Assembly: GCF_903645295.1 (NCBI RefSeq)
Contig: NZ_CAHJXM010000001.1
Span: forward strand, 1,923,501-1,987,500
Source: Bacillus sp. Marseille-Q1617
GTDB lineage: Bacteria > Bacillota > Bacilli > Bacillales > Bacillaceae_B
Length of the DNA stretch: 64,000 nt
Direction of reading: 5' to 3'
Part shown: piece by piece, positions 44,202 through 51,597 of the stretch
How the letters are laid out: each line of letters opens with the position of its first letter
Position numbering within the stretch: position 1 is the stretch's first letter
Program-made: the position numbers and the translations under genes
Notes under the pieces: model-generated
What the model saw: only the letters and a program-made list of their open reading frames with translations
Told to the model about the DNA's origin: nothing
Database searches by the model: none

Positions 44202-44831
44202 ATGAGTTGGGAGAGTGCATTACAAATTGTATGCAATACCTATGAAAATAGCGGCAAAACTTTCGATTGGATGATAGTCGGTTCAGTGGGTTCGGTGCTG
44301 CAAGGATGTGACATGAAGCCGGGAGACCTGGATATATATACAAAAAGTCGGGAAGGAGTGGAAGAATTCGCTCGCTTGATGTCTGAGTATGCCCAGCCAG
44401 CAAACGATGGTGCCGAGTCAGATTCTGAATGGCTCTCAACAAAGGAAGAACCGGTTCTTCATCAAACCTTTCCTTCAGGGTTTTCCTGGTCGAAAGCCCG
44501 ATACAGGATCAATCATTATGAAGTGGAGATTGTACATATCGCTGATTCTGCAGGAATTCCTGACTCACTGACGGGAAGCGGGATTTGGGAAGGAGGCCAG
44601 TATATCTGGAACCTTGCAAGAACGACCAGATTTCGTGGAAACTCAATCAGGATGGTTCCTTTGGAAATTCAGCTGGAATCGAATCTCAGAAGAAAACGGG
44701 AAGATAGAGTCCAATCGATTCTGCAGACAATGCGGAAAAAGGGTTATGATGAAAACCTTATTAAGAAAGCGCTATCGAAGGATCACTATTCCATTATCAA
44801 AGACCAATTTTTATATGTAAAGGGGGAATGA
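44202..44831 (+). CDS. Nucleotidyltransferase-fold protein
   Basis: 209 residues, weak ribosome site GAGGTG. DWMIVGSVGSVLQGCDMKPG then DLDIYTKSREGVEEFARL shows the GS...DxD metal signature of the polymerase-beta superfamily. The remainder (NHYEVEIVHIADSAG, then PLEIQLESNLRRKREDRVQS) fits small-molecule nucleotidyltransferases. Its stop overlaps the start of the TmrB-like gene (ATGA), so the two are coupled and may act on one pathway. No MNT/HEPN toxin partner is present. Confidence 0.75.
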   Translation: MSWESALQIVCNTYENSGKTFDWMIVGSVGSVLQGCDMKPGDLDIYTKSREGVEEFARLMSEYAQPANDGAESDSEWLSTKEEPVLHQTFPSGFSWSKARYRINHYEVEIVHIADSAGIPDSLTGSGIWEGGQYIWNLARTTRFRGNSIRMVPLEIQLESNLRRKREDRVQSILQTMRKKGYDENLIKKALSKDHYSIIKDQFLYVKGE

Positions 44832-45385
44832 ATATGATCATCATGATAAACGGTGCATTCGGTTCAGGTAAAACAACCATTGCAACCGAGCTTTTACATA
44901 ATATCAGTGACAGTATGATATTTGATCCAGAGATAGTCGGGTATATGATAAGAGAAATTCTGCCTGAAGATATCAAAAAGAAAGAATCAAAGAGCGGTGA
45001 TTTCCAAAACTATGAGCTTTGGAGAGTTCTTACGATCGAAACTGCCAGAAAGCTTAAAGAAAAATATGGAAATCACCTTATCGTCCCCATGACGCTAAGG
45101 GTTCCTGAATACTTTACTTATATATTGAATGGATTCAAAGAAATAGATGAGGACACTCACCACTTTTGTCTGCAAGCCAGCAGGGAAACGATTTTTGACA
45201 GGCTCCTAAACAGAGGGGAAGAAGAGGGGAACTGGTGTTTCCAGCAGACGGATAAATGCCTCTATGCTTTTGAAAAGTATGATTTTGGTGAGTATATAGA
45301 TACAGAGAATGTGGATGTGCACGCTGTAGTTACGGCCATTATGAATAAGTTGACGTCTTCAGAGTTGAATGAAAGTAAGTCTTAA
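44828..45385 (+). CDS. TmrB-like P-loop protein
   Basis: 185 residues; an AAAGGGGG site precedes the ATG. MIIMINGAFGSGKTTIATEL is the P-loop; FDPEIVGYMIREILPEDIKK, LIVPMTLRVPEYFTYILNGF and HHFCLQASRETIFDRLLNRG follow the order seen in B. subtilis TmrB, the ATP-binding tunicamycin-resistance protein. TmrB lowers sensitivity by acting on or excluding tunicamycin at the membrane. Here coupled to a nucleotidyltransferase, so a kinase/nucleotidyl-transfer pair acting on an antibiotic is a possibility. Actual resistance is untested. Confidence 0.85.
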   Translation: MNMIIMINGAFGSGKTTIATELLHNISDSMIFDPEIVGYMIREILPEDIKKKESKSGDFQNYELWRVLTIETARKLKEKYGNHLIVPMTLRVPEYFTYILNGFKEIDEDTHHFCLQASRETIFDRLLNRGEEEGNWCFQQTDKCLYAFEKYDFGEYIDTENVDVHAVVTAIMNKLTSSELNESKS

Positions 45386-45390
45386 ATTCA

Positions 45391-45419
45391 AGAAAACGCC
45401 CACTTAGGGCGTTTTCTTT
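45391..45419. terminator. Bidirectional terminator
   Basis: Perfect stem AGAAAACGCCC / GGGCGTTTTCT, five-base loop. Ends the TmrB-like gene and the convergent riboswitch-controlled operon. Confidence 0.9.
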
Positions 45420-45427
45420 CATCTAAA

Positions 45428-45814
45428 CTAGGAAACAACCGTTATCCAATCCTCATCCAAGCTTTCTACTCCCTTGTCAAATGTCAATTTTGTTTTAAAA
45501 AGATAACGTATACCCTTTTCATCTGATTGAAGTGTTTTCGGTATTCGATATACAAAATTAAGCTTATTTGTTTCATCAGGCTGGAGTTCTTCCGATTTTA
45601 ATATTGTCGTAGAATCGATTGTTTTCTCTGTTGAATACTTGTCTACCATGACTAGATCACAGTCGATTCTCCTCAACTTCTGCTTCACAATACCTCCTTC
45701 CAAAAAGAAGTACCCATTAAGCAGCTCTCCAGGGTGAAAGGTCGTTTTGGGCAATACCAAATCAATCTTTGCAGATCCTACACCAAACATGGAAACGTAC
45801 TTTCTTAATAACAT
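45428..45814 (-). CDS. SpoOM-like arrestin-fold protein (short form)
   Basis: 128 residues. MFGVGSAKIDLVLPKTTFHP and GELLNGYFFLEGG match the N-terminal arrestin-like half of Spo0M (about 250 residues in B. subtilis), ending after one domain at ESLDEDWITVVS. Short one-domain versions occur in Bacillus. Spo0M influences sporulation and cell-envelope events by an unclear mechanism. The ATG directly follows the FbpB-like gene's stop (TGAATG) with AAGGAG nine bases upstream, so it is the second gene of an operon led by a manganese riboswitch. Confidence 0.8.
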   Translation of the reverse strand: MLLRKYVSMFGVGSAKIDLVLPKTTFHPGELLNGYFFLEGGIVKQKLRRIDCDLVMVDKYSTEKTIDSTTILKSEELQPDETNKLNFVYRIPKTLQSDEKGIRYLFKTKLTFDKGVESLDEDWITVVS

Positions 45815-45946
45815 TCAGGCATTCTCCTTCTCGAGTTTTGTATGCTTCCTATCTAATTTCTCTTCGATTCTTTCTAATTCTTCTTTGTCACGCAGAATTT
45901 GCTCTTTATTATTCTGAATTAATTGTTGTAAATTTTTTTTAATCAA
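45815..45946 (-). CDS. FbpB-family small basic protein
   Basis: 43 residues from TTG, MIKKNLQQLIQNNKEQILRD then KEELERIEEKLDRKHTKLEK. This helical, charged NKxxIL...IE.K...KH pattern is that of FbpB-like small basic proteins, which in B. subtilis are Fur-controlled and assist the FsrA sRNA in iron sparing. The family's usual MRRSL start is visible upstream but one base out of frame (ATGAGAAGGTCT then TGA), so either a base has been lost or translation starts at this TTG (AAGGA ten bases upstream). First gene after the riboswitch terminator. Confidence 0.6.
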   Translation of the reverse strand: MIKKNLQQLIQNNKEQILRDKEELERIEEKLDRKHTKLEKENA

Positions 45947-45983
45947 GACCTTCTCATCCTTTCAAACCTAAGGCTGTATATAC

Positions 45984-46139
45984 AAAAAGACCTTTACCGG
46001 TTTGGTAAAGGTCTATTTTACTGCATATATCAACCTTCACCAGCTGGTAAAGGTCTCGCTAACAACATGGTTGTCAATAAAGCCGAGAGTCGTTGACTCC
46101 GTAATGACGACTTTATTGTAAAAGCTACTCCCCTTTAGG
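45984..46139 (-). ncRNA. yybP-ykoY manganese riboswitch with transcription terminator
   Basis: On the minus strand the conserved aptamer words appear in order: AAAGGGGAGTAGC (from 46,136), AAAGTCGTCATTACGGAG, CTCGGCTTTATTGAC, and TTAGCGAGACCTTTACC (to 46,046). P1 pairs AAAGG with CCTTT. Next come GGTGAAGGT (46,041-46,033), then a perfect 11-bp terminator stem (46,014-46,004 with 45,998-45,988) and a U run. GGTGAAGGT can pair with the aptamer's ACCTTTACC or with the identical ACCTTTACC of the terminator, giving an ON switch: Mn2+ holds P1, frees GGTGAAGGT, and prevents termination. Controls the FbpB-like and SpoOM-like genes. Confidence 0.93.
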
Positions 46140-46160
46140 AGAATATTAATTTATGAATTC

Positions 46161-46189
46161 ATCTTATTCGATTCATCATACTATGTCAA
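46161..46189 (-). promoter_or_regulatory. Sigma-A promoter of the riboswitch operon
   Basis: Minus strand TTGACA (46,189-46,184), exactly 17 bases, TAAGAT (46,166-46,161). Predicted start near 46,154, fifteen bases before the aptamer. The remaining DNA to 46,405 (about 215 bp) shows no gene. Confidence 0.85.
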
Positions 46190-46405
46190 TTAAAATCACC
46201 TATGTACAGGATTAATTTTATAATATAGGCGGCAGCATAGATATGAACCCCTGGTGCCTGATAAAACTTTGTTGTATTCCAATTTTTTCAAGCATTAAAC
46301 AGAGGGAGTCGGCCTGCAAAGGTCAATTGTATTTTACCTCGTGAAGGAAATATCATGTGGAAGGTCGAAGGTATAGACATAGCTGAATATTAAAGGGGTG
46401 GGGTT

Positions 46406-46846
46406 TTGTACGAGTTAAAAACCAAACAAAACGAAAACAGCGTGATAGAATTTATTGAGAGTACAAATAGTGAGAAAAAAAGGGAGGATGCCTACAGACT
46501 TTTGGATATCTTCACAGAAGAAACCGGCTTCCCAGCTAAAATGTGGGGGCCGAGCATAATCGGATTTGGCTCTTACCACTACAAATATAAAACTGGGCAC
46601 GAAGGAGATTCATTCCTTGCTGGATTCTCTCCTCGTAAAGCAAAAATAAGCCTTTATTTTGCACCGGGGGATGAGACTAGGGAAGAAATCCTGAAGAAAT
46701 TCGGGAAACATACTACTGGAAAGGCATGTGTATATATAAATAAAGTGGACGATATAGAGGTAGACGTATTAAGGGAATTGATTCAGGCTTCGATTACATT
46801 TTTAAAGAAAATGTATCCGGATGATACTGAAGAAACAAAAGAATAA
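46406..46846 (+). CDS. DUF1801-family protein
   Basis: 146 residues from TTG after AAAGGGGTGGGG. The segment PAKMWGPSIIGFGSYHYKYK followed by FSPRKAKISLYFAPGDE is characteristic of DUF1801 (YdhG-like fold). Ends with an acidic tail DDTEETKE. Function unknown; members are small cytosolic proteins. Monocistronic. Confidence 0.85.
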   Translation: MYELKTKQNENSVIEFIESTNSEKKREDAYRLLDIFTEETGFPAKMWGPSIIGFGSYHYKYKTGHEGDSFLAGFSPRKAKISLYFAPGDETREEILKKFGKHTTGKACVYINKVDDIEVDVLRELIQASITFLKKMYPDDTEETKE

Positions 46847-46956
46847 GTGGTAATACTCGGGGTATGAGATCGTTGATTTTGTACTCTTTTTTTAAGTCTT
46901 TCAACGTGGTAAGATAGGGTATCATTGAAGCGCGAAGGTCATTTTCAGAGGTTGTG

Positions 46957-47574
46957 ATGAACGTGAACAATACATGGAATAGAGGGATCTACAAATTATG
47001 GGCACCGGTGTATGATTCGATTTTCAACTCGGGGGCTTTTTTAGAAGCAAGGAAACATGTTTTTAAAGACTTGGAATTGACGGATAAGAATGTTCTGTTT
47101 GCTGGAGTCGGCACTGGGGCGGACCTTGAACTTGTGGAGCTATCGAATGTCGCCGTTACAGCCATCGACTTCTCACCTGTCATGCTTCAGAAGGCTAAAA
47201 AGAAATTCAAGCACACCAACATTGAGTTTATTGAAATGGATGCACAGCGAATGGACTTTGAAAAGGAACGCTTCGACATTGTATTCGCCAGCCTTATTCT
47301 TTCAGTAGTGCCTGATCCAATTCAAAGCCTGAATGAGATGGAAAGAGTGTTAAAGCCGTATGGGCAGCTTGTCATCTTTGATAAGTTTGCTAGTGAAGAA
47401 AAAAAACTTTCACAGAAAGTACTGCGCCCTCTTGTAAAAGTGTTGGGTACAGATATTGGGCTAGTCTTTGAGGATATTCATAAATCATACTCTACAACAT
47501 TGAAAATAGAAGAAGATGTGGATTTGATGATGAATGGATTGTACAGAAAGATAGTGTTAAGAAAGATGGGATAA
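46957..47574 (+). CDS. Class I SAM-dependent methyltransferase
   Basis: 205 residues from ATG at 46,957; a GTG one codon earlier is possible. Motif I NVLFAGVGTGADLELV binds SAM, followed by VTAIDFSPVMLQKAKKKF (acidic loop) and RFDIVFASLILSVVPDP. N-terminal WNRGIYKLWAPVYDSIF resembles phosphatidylethanolamine/quinone methyltransferase-like enzymes (UbiE group). Substrate unknown. Monocistronic with terminator. Confidence 0.88.
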   Translation: MNVNNTWNRGIYKLWAPVYDSIFNSGAFLEARKHVFKDLELTDKNVLFAGVGTGADLELVELSNVAVTAIDFSPVMLQKAKKKFKHTNIEFIEMDAQRMDFEKERFDIVFASLILSVVPDPIQSLNEMERVLKPYGQLVIFDKFASEEKKLSQKVLRPLVKVLGTDIGLVFEDIHKSYSTTLKIEEDVDLMMNGLYRKIVLRKMG

Positions 47575-47678
47575 TGTATAGAAATAATGAATTAAAGAGA
47601 CTGCTGTGAGAAATATTAACCAACAAACAAACAGAAGAAACTAATTATTTTTTTGAACAGTTATTATCCTTTCACCGA

Positions 47679-47708
47679 AAAAACTGCTGAATTGTCAGCA
47701 GTTTTTTT
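47679..47708. terminator. Bidirectional terminator
   Basis: Perfect 12-bp stem AAAAACTGCTGA / TCAGCAGTTTTT. Between convergent methyltransferase and DUF3889 genes. Confidence 0.88.
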
Positions 47709-47711
47709 GGG

Positions 47712-48053
47712 CTATCGTGATACCTCTTTAAATGATACCTGCTTCAATTCATCTGTTTTGGGATCAAACCTGATGTTGATCAGCACCCCGAATTCCTTAT
47801 CTTTACCTTTTAACCATAGTTTAAATTTTTCTGTGCTGTAGTCAGCACCATCTTCCCGCCCGATATGAAGATAATCGATGATTTGAGCTTCAGGGTAGCG
47901 TTCTTTCGTTTTTTGCATGGCAATCCTCCCCCATTTTGCATAAGAAGGCACCGTCACTCCGATACTATCAAGATTTTGGGCTAGGGTGACCGGTTGCTGT
48001 ATTCCGTTTATCAACAAAGGTGAGAGAAACAAACACAGGATTATTTTTTTCAT
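47712..48053 (-). CDS. DUF3889 secreted protein (YqzG-like)
   Basis: 113 residues. MKKIILCLFLSPLLINGIQQ is a signal peptide. The mature part PSYAKWGRIAMQKTKERYPE then AQIIDYLHIGREDGADYSTE and FRFDPKTDEL-like ending match DUF3889 (YqzG) proteins. Role unknown; exported. Preceded by 255 bp before the divergent ATP-pyrophosphatase gene. Confidence 0.82.
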   Translation of the reverse strand: MKKIILCLFLSPLLINGIQQPVTLAQNLDSIGVTVPSYAKWGRIAMQKTKERYPEAQIIDYLHIGREDGADYSTEKFKLWLKGKDKEFGVLINIRFDPKTDELKQVSFKEVSR

Positions 48054-48308
48054 TTGTATGGATCCTTCCCGGTTTTTTGTATTATCTTTTGTTAAATTTC
48101 AATTCCTATTCAGGATGAAGATTTCTGAATTCTTTGCAACTCCACATTCTGTTCTGTGCTAGTATTAAAGAAAAGATGGACATTGCAATATGAATACAGG
48201 TGTCGACTATGCTTAGAATGGTATGATTGCAAGTGGAATCCATTGTTCGAACAAATTTTACATACTGCATGAAAGCTTCATGCCCTGAATGGAAAGAAGG
48301 GAAAATCG

Positions 48309-49019
48309 TTGAATGATACACAGGATAAAAAGGTTGCTGTCTGCTGGAGCAGCGGAAAAGACAGCTGTCTGGCACTATACAGGCTTTTACAAGAAAACAA
48401 AGATGTCGTTTGCCTGGTATCGATGATATCAGCTAAGGATGCGCGCAGCCATGCGCATGGAATCAATCTGAAAATCCTTGAATGTCAAGCAGAAGCACTA
48501 GGCATCCGCATACAACTGGTCGACTCTGCCGGAGATTATGAACAATCATTGGTCGATGCACTTAAACAAATAAAAGAGGAGCTTGGCGTCGAGCAGGTGG
48601 CTTTTGGAAGTTTATATGCAGATGAAGACAGGAAATGGAATGAAAAAGTCTCAAATAAAGCAGGGATAGAACCATTATTTCCGACTTGGATCTCTCCTGA
48701 ACAATCAAACGACCTCTTGGAAGATTTTTTGTCACTTGGCTTTACTGCAGTTATATGCCGTGCTTCTGAGAAACACTTTGAGCATACATGGCCGGGACGG
48801 ATTCTGGATTCGCAATTTTACAAAGAAGTCCAGAAGAAAGGTATCTGTGTCATGGGTGAATATGGTGAGTACCATACCTTTGTTGTGGACGGTCCTATTT
48901 TCAAAAAGAAAGTGGAACTGACACAATCAGGAGTGGTATTGAATTCAGGACTAGGGGTAGAACCAGCGAAGCTGTCACCAACCGCAATAAGGAAAAAGTC
49001 AAAATTACATATACAATAA
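48309..49019 (+). CDS. Dph6-like ATP-pyrophosphatase, 3' end replaced by a transposon
   Basis: 236 residues from TTG, AAAGAAGGG upstream. VAVCWSSGKDSCLALYRLLQ is the PP-loop (SGGKDS type), and EYHTFVVDGPIFKKKVEL is the diphthine-ammonia-ligase (DUF71) signature. In bacteria the substrate is unknown. The last 21 codons (from GVEPAKLS) lie inside the left repeat of the Tn3-family element. The displaced original end, WSLDIQSCQLISK plus stop, is readable at 58,764-58,805, so the ancestral protein had 228 residues. Motifs are intact; whether the new tail permits activity is unclear. Confidence 0.9.
   Translation: MNDTQDKKVAVCWSSGKDSCLALYRLLQENKDVVCLVSMISAKDARSHAHGINLKILECQAEALGIRIQLVDSAGDYEQSLVDALKQIKEELGVEQVAFGSLYADEDRKWNEKVSNKAGIEPLFPTWISPEQSNDLLEDFLSLGFTAVICRASEKHFEHTWPGRILDSQFYKEVQKKGICVMGEYGEYHTFVVDGPIFKKKVELTQSGVVLNSGLGVEPAKLSPTAIRKKSKLHIQ
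48949..48953. repeat. Target-site duplication GACTA, left copy
   Basis: Five bases identical to 58,759-58,763 on the other side of the transposon; five is the normal Tn3-family duplication length. Confidence 0.9.
48954..48994 (+). repeat. Left terminal inverted repeat of the Tn3-family transposon
   Basis: GGGGTAGAACCAGCGAAGCT and onward to ...CCGCAATAAGGAA. Differs from the right repeat only at positions 8, 26 and 28. It doubles as coding sequence for the altered end of the ATP-pyrophosphatase. Confidence 0.95.
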
Positions 49020-49166
49020 GTTTTTTAAGGTTAATATTTACAACACGCATACCCACCGACCAATTTTGGATTAGTACTGTGTGTTTGACTACATAGTAAG
49101 GTTTAAGAGGCTTCCGAATTGCAAAATCGTGTTGGATATATACTTGAATTATAAATGACTATATAT

Positions 49167-49203
49167 GGGGAACGTCAGGAAAATGCGGATTTACAACGCT
49201 AAG
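49167..49203 (+). repeat. Solo Tn3-type terminal repeat (fossil)
   Basis: Starts GGGGAACGTCAGGAAAATGC and ends ACAACGCTAAG: 37 bases with the GGGG start and CGCTAAG finish of the classical Tn3/Tn4430-type repeats. Different from this transposon's own ends. A matching TnpA C-terminal fragment lies just inside. Confidence 0.75.
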
Positions 49204-49248
49204 CCCATATTTAACAATGTTAAGAGAGTATAAATGGGCTTAAAGAAT

Positions 49249-49359
49249 TTAACGAGACCATTTTCTATGGTATTCTCCCAGCAAATTAATATGTTCCCAA
49301 TCTAGAGGCGACATATGGTGCAATAATTCTTCTTGAAAACTACCAGACTCTCGGTAATT
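49249..49359 (-). pseudogene. C-terminal fragment of a different Tn3-family transposase
   Basis: Minus-strand frame of 36 codons with ELLHHMSPLDWEHINLLGEY, the well-known SPLxWEHINLxGEY ending of many Tn3 TnpA proteins, then a stop. The intact TnpA of this element ends differently ([20 protein letters not shown]), so this is debris of another transposon, oriented toward the fossil end at 49,167. Confidence 0.75.
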
Positions 49360-49459
49360 CTAATAATTATTTTAAAAATTAAAAAAATAGTATATTTGGA
49401 AGGATTTTAAATTAATTGGAAGAATTATAAGTATATAGAAAATTTTAGGAGGTATAAAA

Positions 49460-49879
49460 ATGAAGATTTTAAACAAAAAATTTATTGTATCAGCGCTAAT
49501 CGGGATAACCTTATTAGGAACTACTTCAGTAAATGCAGCTGAAAGAGTCACTTTCCCTCACTTAACTTGCTATGGGAGTTCACAAATTTTGTATAGTTCG
49601 TCTGTTGGCGTGTACGGTCAATCTACAACAAGTTGCGATACAGACATAATAAACCCTGCAAAGAAAATAACAGTAGATGGATTATTAAAAAGGAATGGTG
49701 CAGCATATGCATACGACAGTGAAACACAATATAATTCGTTATATGTCCGCGTTCAACAGATTAGCCCTTCTGAATATAAAACCGGCTATTTTGAATTGGA
49801 TTCATACCATTTTGTACAAAGTTCTTATAATACAAGTGATATGACTTCATGGGAATCAAGATGGACAAAAACATATTAA
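49460..49879 (+). CDS. Secreted protein of unknown family (transposon cargo)
   Basis: 139 residues, TTAGGAGG upstream. Signal peptide MKILNKKFIVSALIGITLLG with cleavage after SVNA. The mature part is Tyr/Ser/Thr-rich with two Cys (PHLTCYGSS and TTSCDTD), beta-rich, and ends TSWESRWTKTY. The two Cys could form a disulfide. No family recognised. Its end overlaps the start of the following lipoprotein gene, so the two were cotranscribed. First gene of the cargo cluster. Confidence 0.7.
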   Translation: MKILNKKFIVSALIGITLLGTTSVNAAERVTFPHLTCYGSSQILYSSSVGVYGQSTTSCDTDIINPAKKITVDGLLKRNGAAYAYDSETQYNSLYVRVQQISPSEYKTGYFELDSYHFVQSSYNTSDMTSWESRWTKTY

Positions 49880-50787
49880 TCAAATATAACAAAAAAATTT
49901 TTATCATAGCTATTTTTATGGTTAGCATGCTGCTGATTTCATGCAATAGTCAAACGAACTCCACCATAAGTTCGTTTGACCCCCCATTTGAAAAAGGGGG
50001 AACCAGGTTCTTTTATGAAGGTGAAGGAAAAGTATCACCTACCTCAACAATAGAAAAAATTAATGGTTCTCAACCATACAAAGCAAAAGTAACGGTTGCA
50101 AATTATTACCCGTTTGAAAATGAATACAATTTGTTTGTATTTATTGATTATAATTTAGTCGATATATTTCATAGGAATAAATTGACCCCTTCTTTAGATA
50201 TTGGCAAATTAAGTTCAGGAGAAACATCTGTAAATCAATTTTCAATTAAAAATATTGAGGAAGGAAAACATGAGTTATTAGTTTTACTCGTCAGAAAAAA
50301 AAATACACCTTAAAAAAACAAAGAATTTGTTACCTCAGTACATTACGCACAAAGGTACCAATTGATAGTGGGTGATTCTGATTCTCAAAAAATTGAAATC
50401 CCAGAAAAACTGACTACGTTTAAAGATGAACAACTTGAATTCGGGTTACCCTATATTACCTCATCACCTAATCAAAATCAGGAGAAGGCATTAACATTTC
50501 TAGAAAGCCCTGCTAACTCGCTAAATACATTTCTTTTATTTAATAATAAGAAGGAAAATCTGGACTATAAAGTCATTGCTCTAGAGAATGACACTCAATT
50601 AAAACTTGGATTAGATTATTTTTCAGTTGATAAAACTGGTACAGTAAAAATTGATTTACCATTAAAATTGAATAAGCAAAATAAAACCAATAATTTAATT
50701 ATCGTCCTTATACCTGAACCTTATTCAAAACAAGAAAATCCAGCTCATAACGTAGAGCCTTTAAATAAAATTACTGTTGTTAAATAA
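49861..50787 (+). pseudogene. Lipoprotein gene split by one in-frame stop (transposon cargo)
   Basis: Starts MDKNILIKYNKKIFIIAIFM with lipobox LLISC and continues to ...LVLLVRKKNTP, then TAA at 50,311-50,313. The same frame carries straight on: KNKEFVTSVHYAQRYQLIVG and 140 more residues to ...NKITVVK. Without the stop it encodes about 308 residues. Two beta-rich domains, possibly a surface lipoprotein. The start at 49,861 overlaps the upstream gene. The stop may be a real mutation or an error; the 5' part alone could still give a 150-residue lipoprotein. Family unknown. Confidence 0.7.
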
Positions 50788-50815
50788 AAGTCAGATTTGG
50801 CTTTTATTTTTTTTT
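50782..50815 (+). terminator. Rho-independent terminator
   Basis: Arms AAATAAAAG / CTTTTATTT and a long T run. Follows the split lipoprotein gene. Confidence 0.75.
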
Positions 50816-50849
50816 ATTTGAGGGATGCTAACATAAAGGAGTGATATAT

Positions 50850-51302
50850 TTGAAGCCGAAAAATAAATCGCATTTACTTGTTAGCTTGTTGATAATTTCT
50901 ATTTTAGCTTTTGTTCCCAAATATGCTTTTGCCTCCAATGCAGATCTTAAACTCATGTATAAAGACAATAGCGATAAAAAAATTGAAGCCCCAGATGCTA
51001 ACCAATATTACCTTAAAAATAAAATTGGGAAATACCATGAACTGAAAAATGCTGATATTAACATTCGAGAAAAAACTCTCTATGCAAAGACTTTTAAAAT
51101 TATAGAAAAAAAGTTAAAAAATCATGAATTCTTGGTTAGAAAATATAATCAAAATAAACTGTCACATGTGAGTCCGGATAGGCAAGTATATTTTTTCTAT
51201 ACTCTCAAAGTAGGGGGCGACTATAAAATCCAGTCTAAACTGGCCATTGTAGACGTAGAAACACAAGATATCCTTTTAGAAAAAGAAACCATTGCATATT
51301 AA
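50850..51302 (+). CDS. Secreted protein of unknown family (transposon cargo)
   Basis: 150 residues from TTG, eight bases after AAAGGAG. Signal peptide KNKSHLLVSLLIISILAF ending at YAFA-S. Mature part is Lys/Asn-rich: LKLMYKDNSDKKIEAPDANQ, then YFFYTLKVGGDYKIQSKLAI and VDVETQDILLEKETIAY. It resembles small exported proteins of Bacillus in composition, with no named family. Own terminator follows. Confidence 0.65.
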   Translation: MKPKNKSHLLVSLLIISILAFVPKYAFASNADLKLMYKDNSDKKIEAPDANQYYLKNKIGKYHELKNADINIREKTLYAKTFKIIEKKLKNHEFLVRKYNQNKLSHVSPDRQVYFFYTLKVGGDYKIQSKLAIVDVETQDILLEKETIAY

Positions 51303-51346
51303 TGATACATTTTTTGGGGGAGTGGATTTAGATGCTTTAGAATGAG

Positions 51347-51373
51347 ACCTCAGAAAAATTCTGAGGTTTTTTT
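51347..51373 (+). terminator. Rho-independent terminator
   Basis: Stem ACCTCAGAA / TTCTGAGGT, short loop, seven T. Ends the last intact cargo gene. Confidence 0.85.
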
Positions 51374-51597
51374 GTGCAATTTAAAGAGATTACATCCCTT
51401 GCTTCTTTTTGTATCCTGATTTGCTGAACTACAAGGATAGTATCAGAGATCTTTTCATTTATACACTTTTAGAATAGAATGAAGCAAACTATTCAACATC
51501 TTAAAGTTTAACTTTAAACTTTCCCCCCACTCCAGCCATGAATATCATTGACTTTAGCTCTTTGACTCTAGGATAATACGATAATTTTCATGAGAAA
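51374..51597. other. Non-coding stretch of transposon cargo
   Basis: AT-rich, no supportable gene. A partial dyad AAAGTTTAACTTTAAACTTT lies near 51,503-51,522; no other signal was found. Confidence 0.5.

Larger units (their letters stand above)
48995..49459. other. Transposon left arm without intact gene
   Basis: AT-rich stretch. Contains an older Tn3-type end (49,167-49,203), a hairpin (TAAGCCCAT / ATGGGCTTA at about 49,200 and 49,234-49,242) and a transposase fragment. The remainder up to the AGGAGG of the next gene shows nothing supportable. Confidence 0.6.

Noticed and set aside
44202..45385. MNT/HEPN-type toxin-antitoxin system
   Set aside because: The second gene is a P-loop TmrB-like protein with no HEPN RxxxxH motif, so the standard pairing does not apply.
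45988..46060. Direct repeats AGACCTTTACC as a CRISPR-like or transposon repeat
   Set aside because: The repeated word is explained by the riboswitch aptamer's 3' strand and its terminator.
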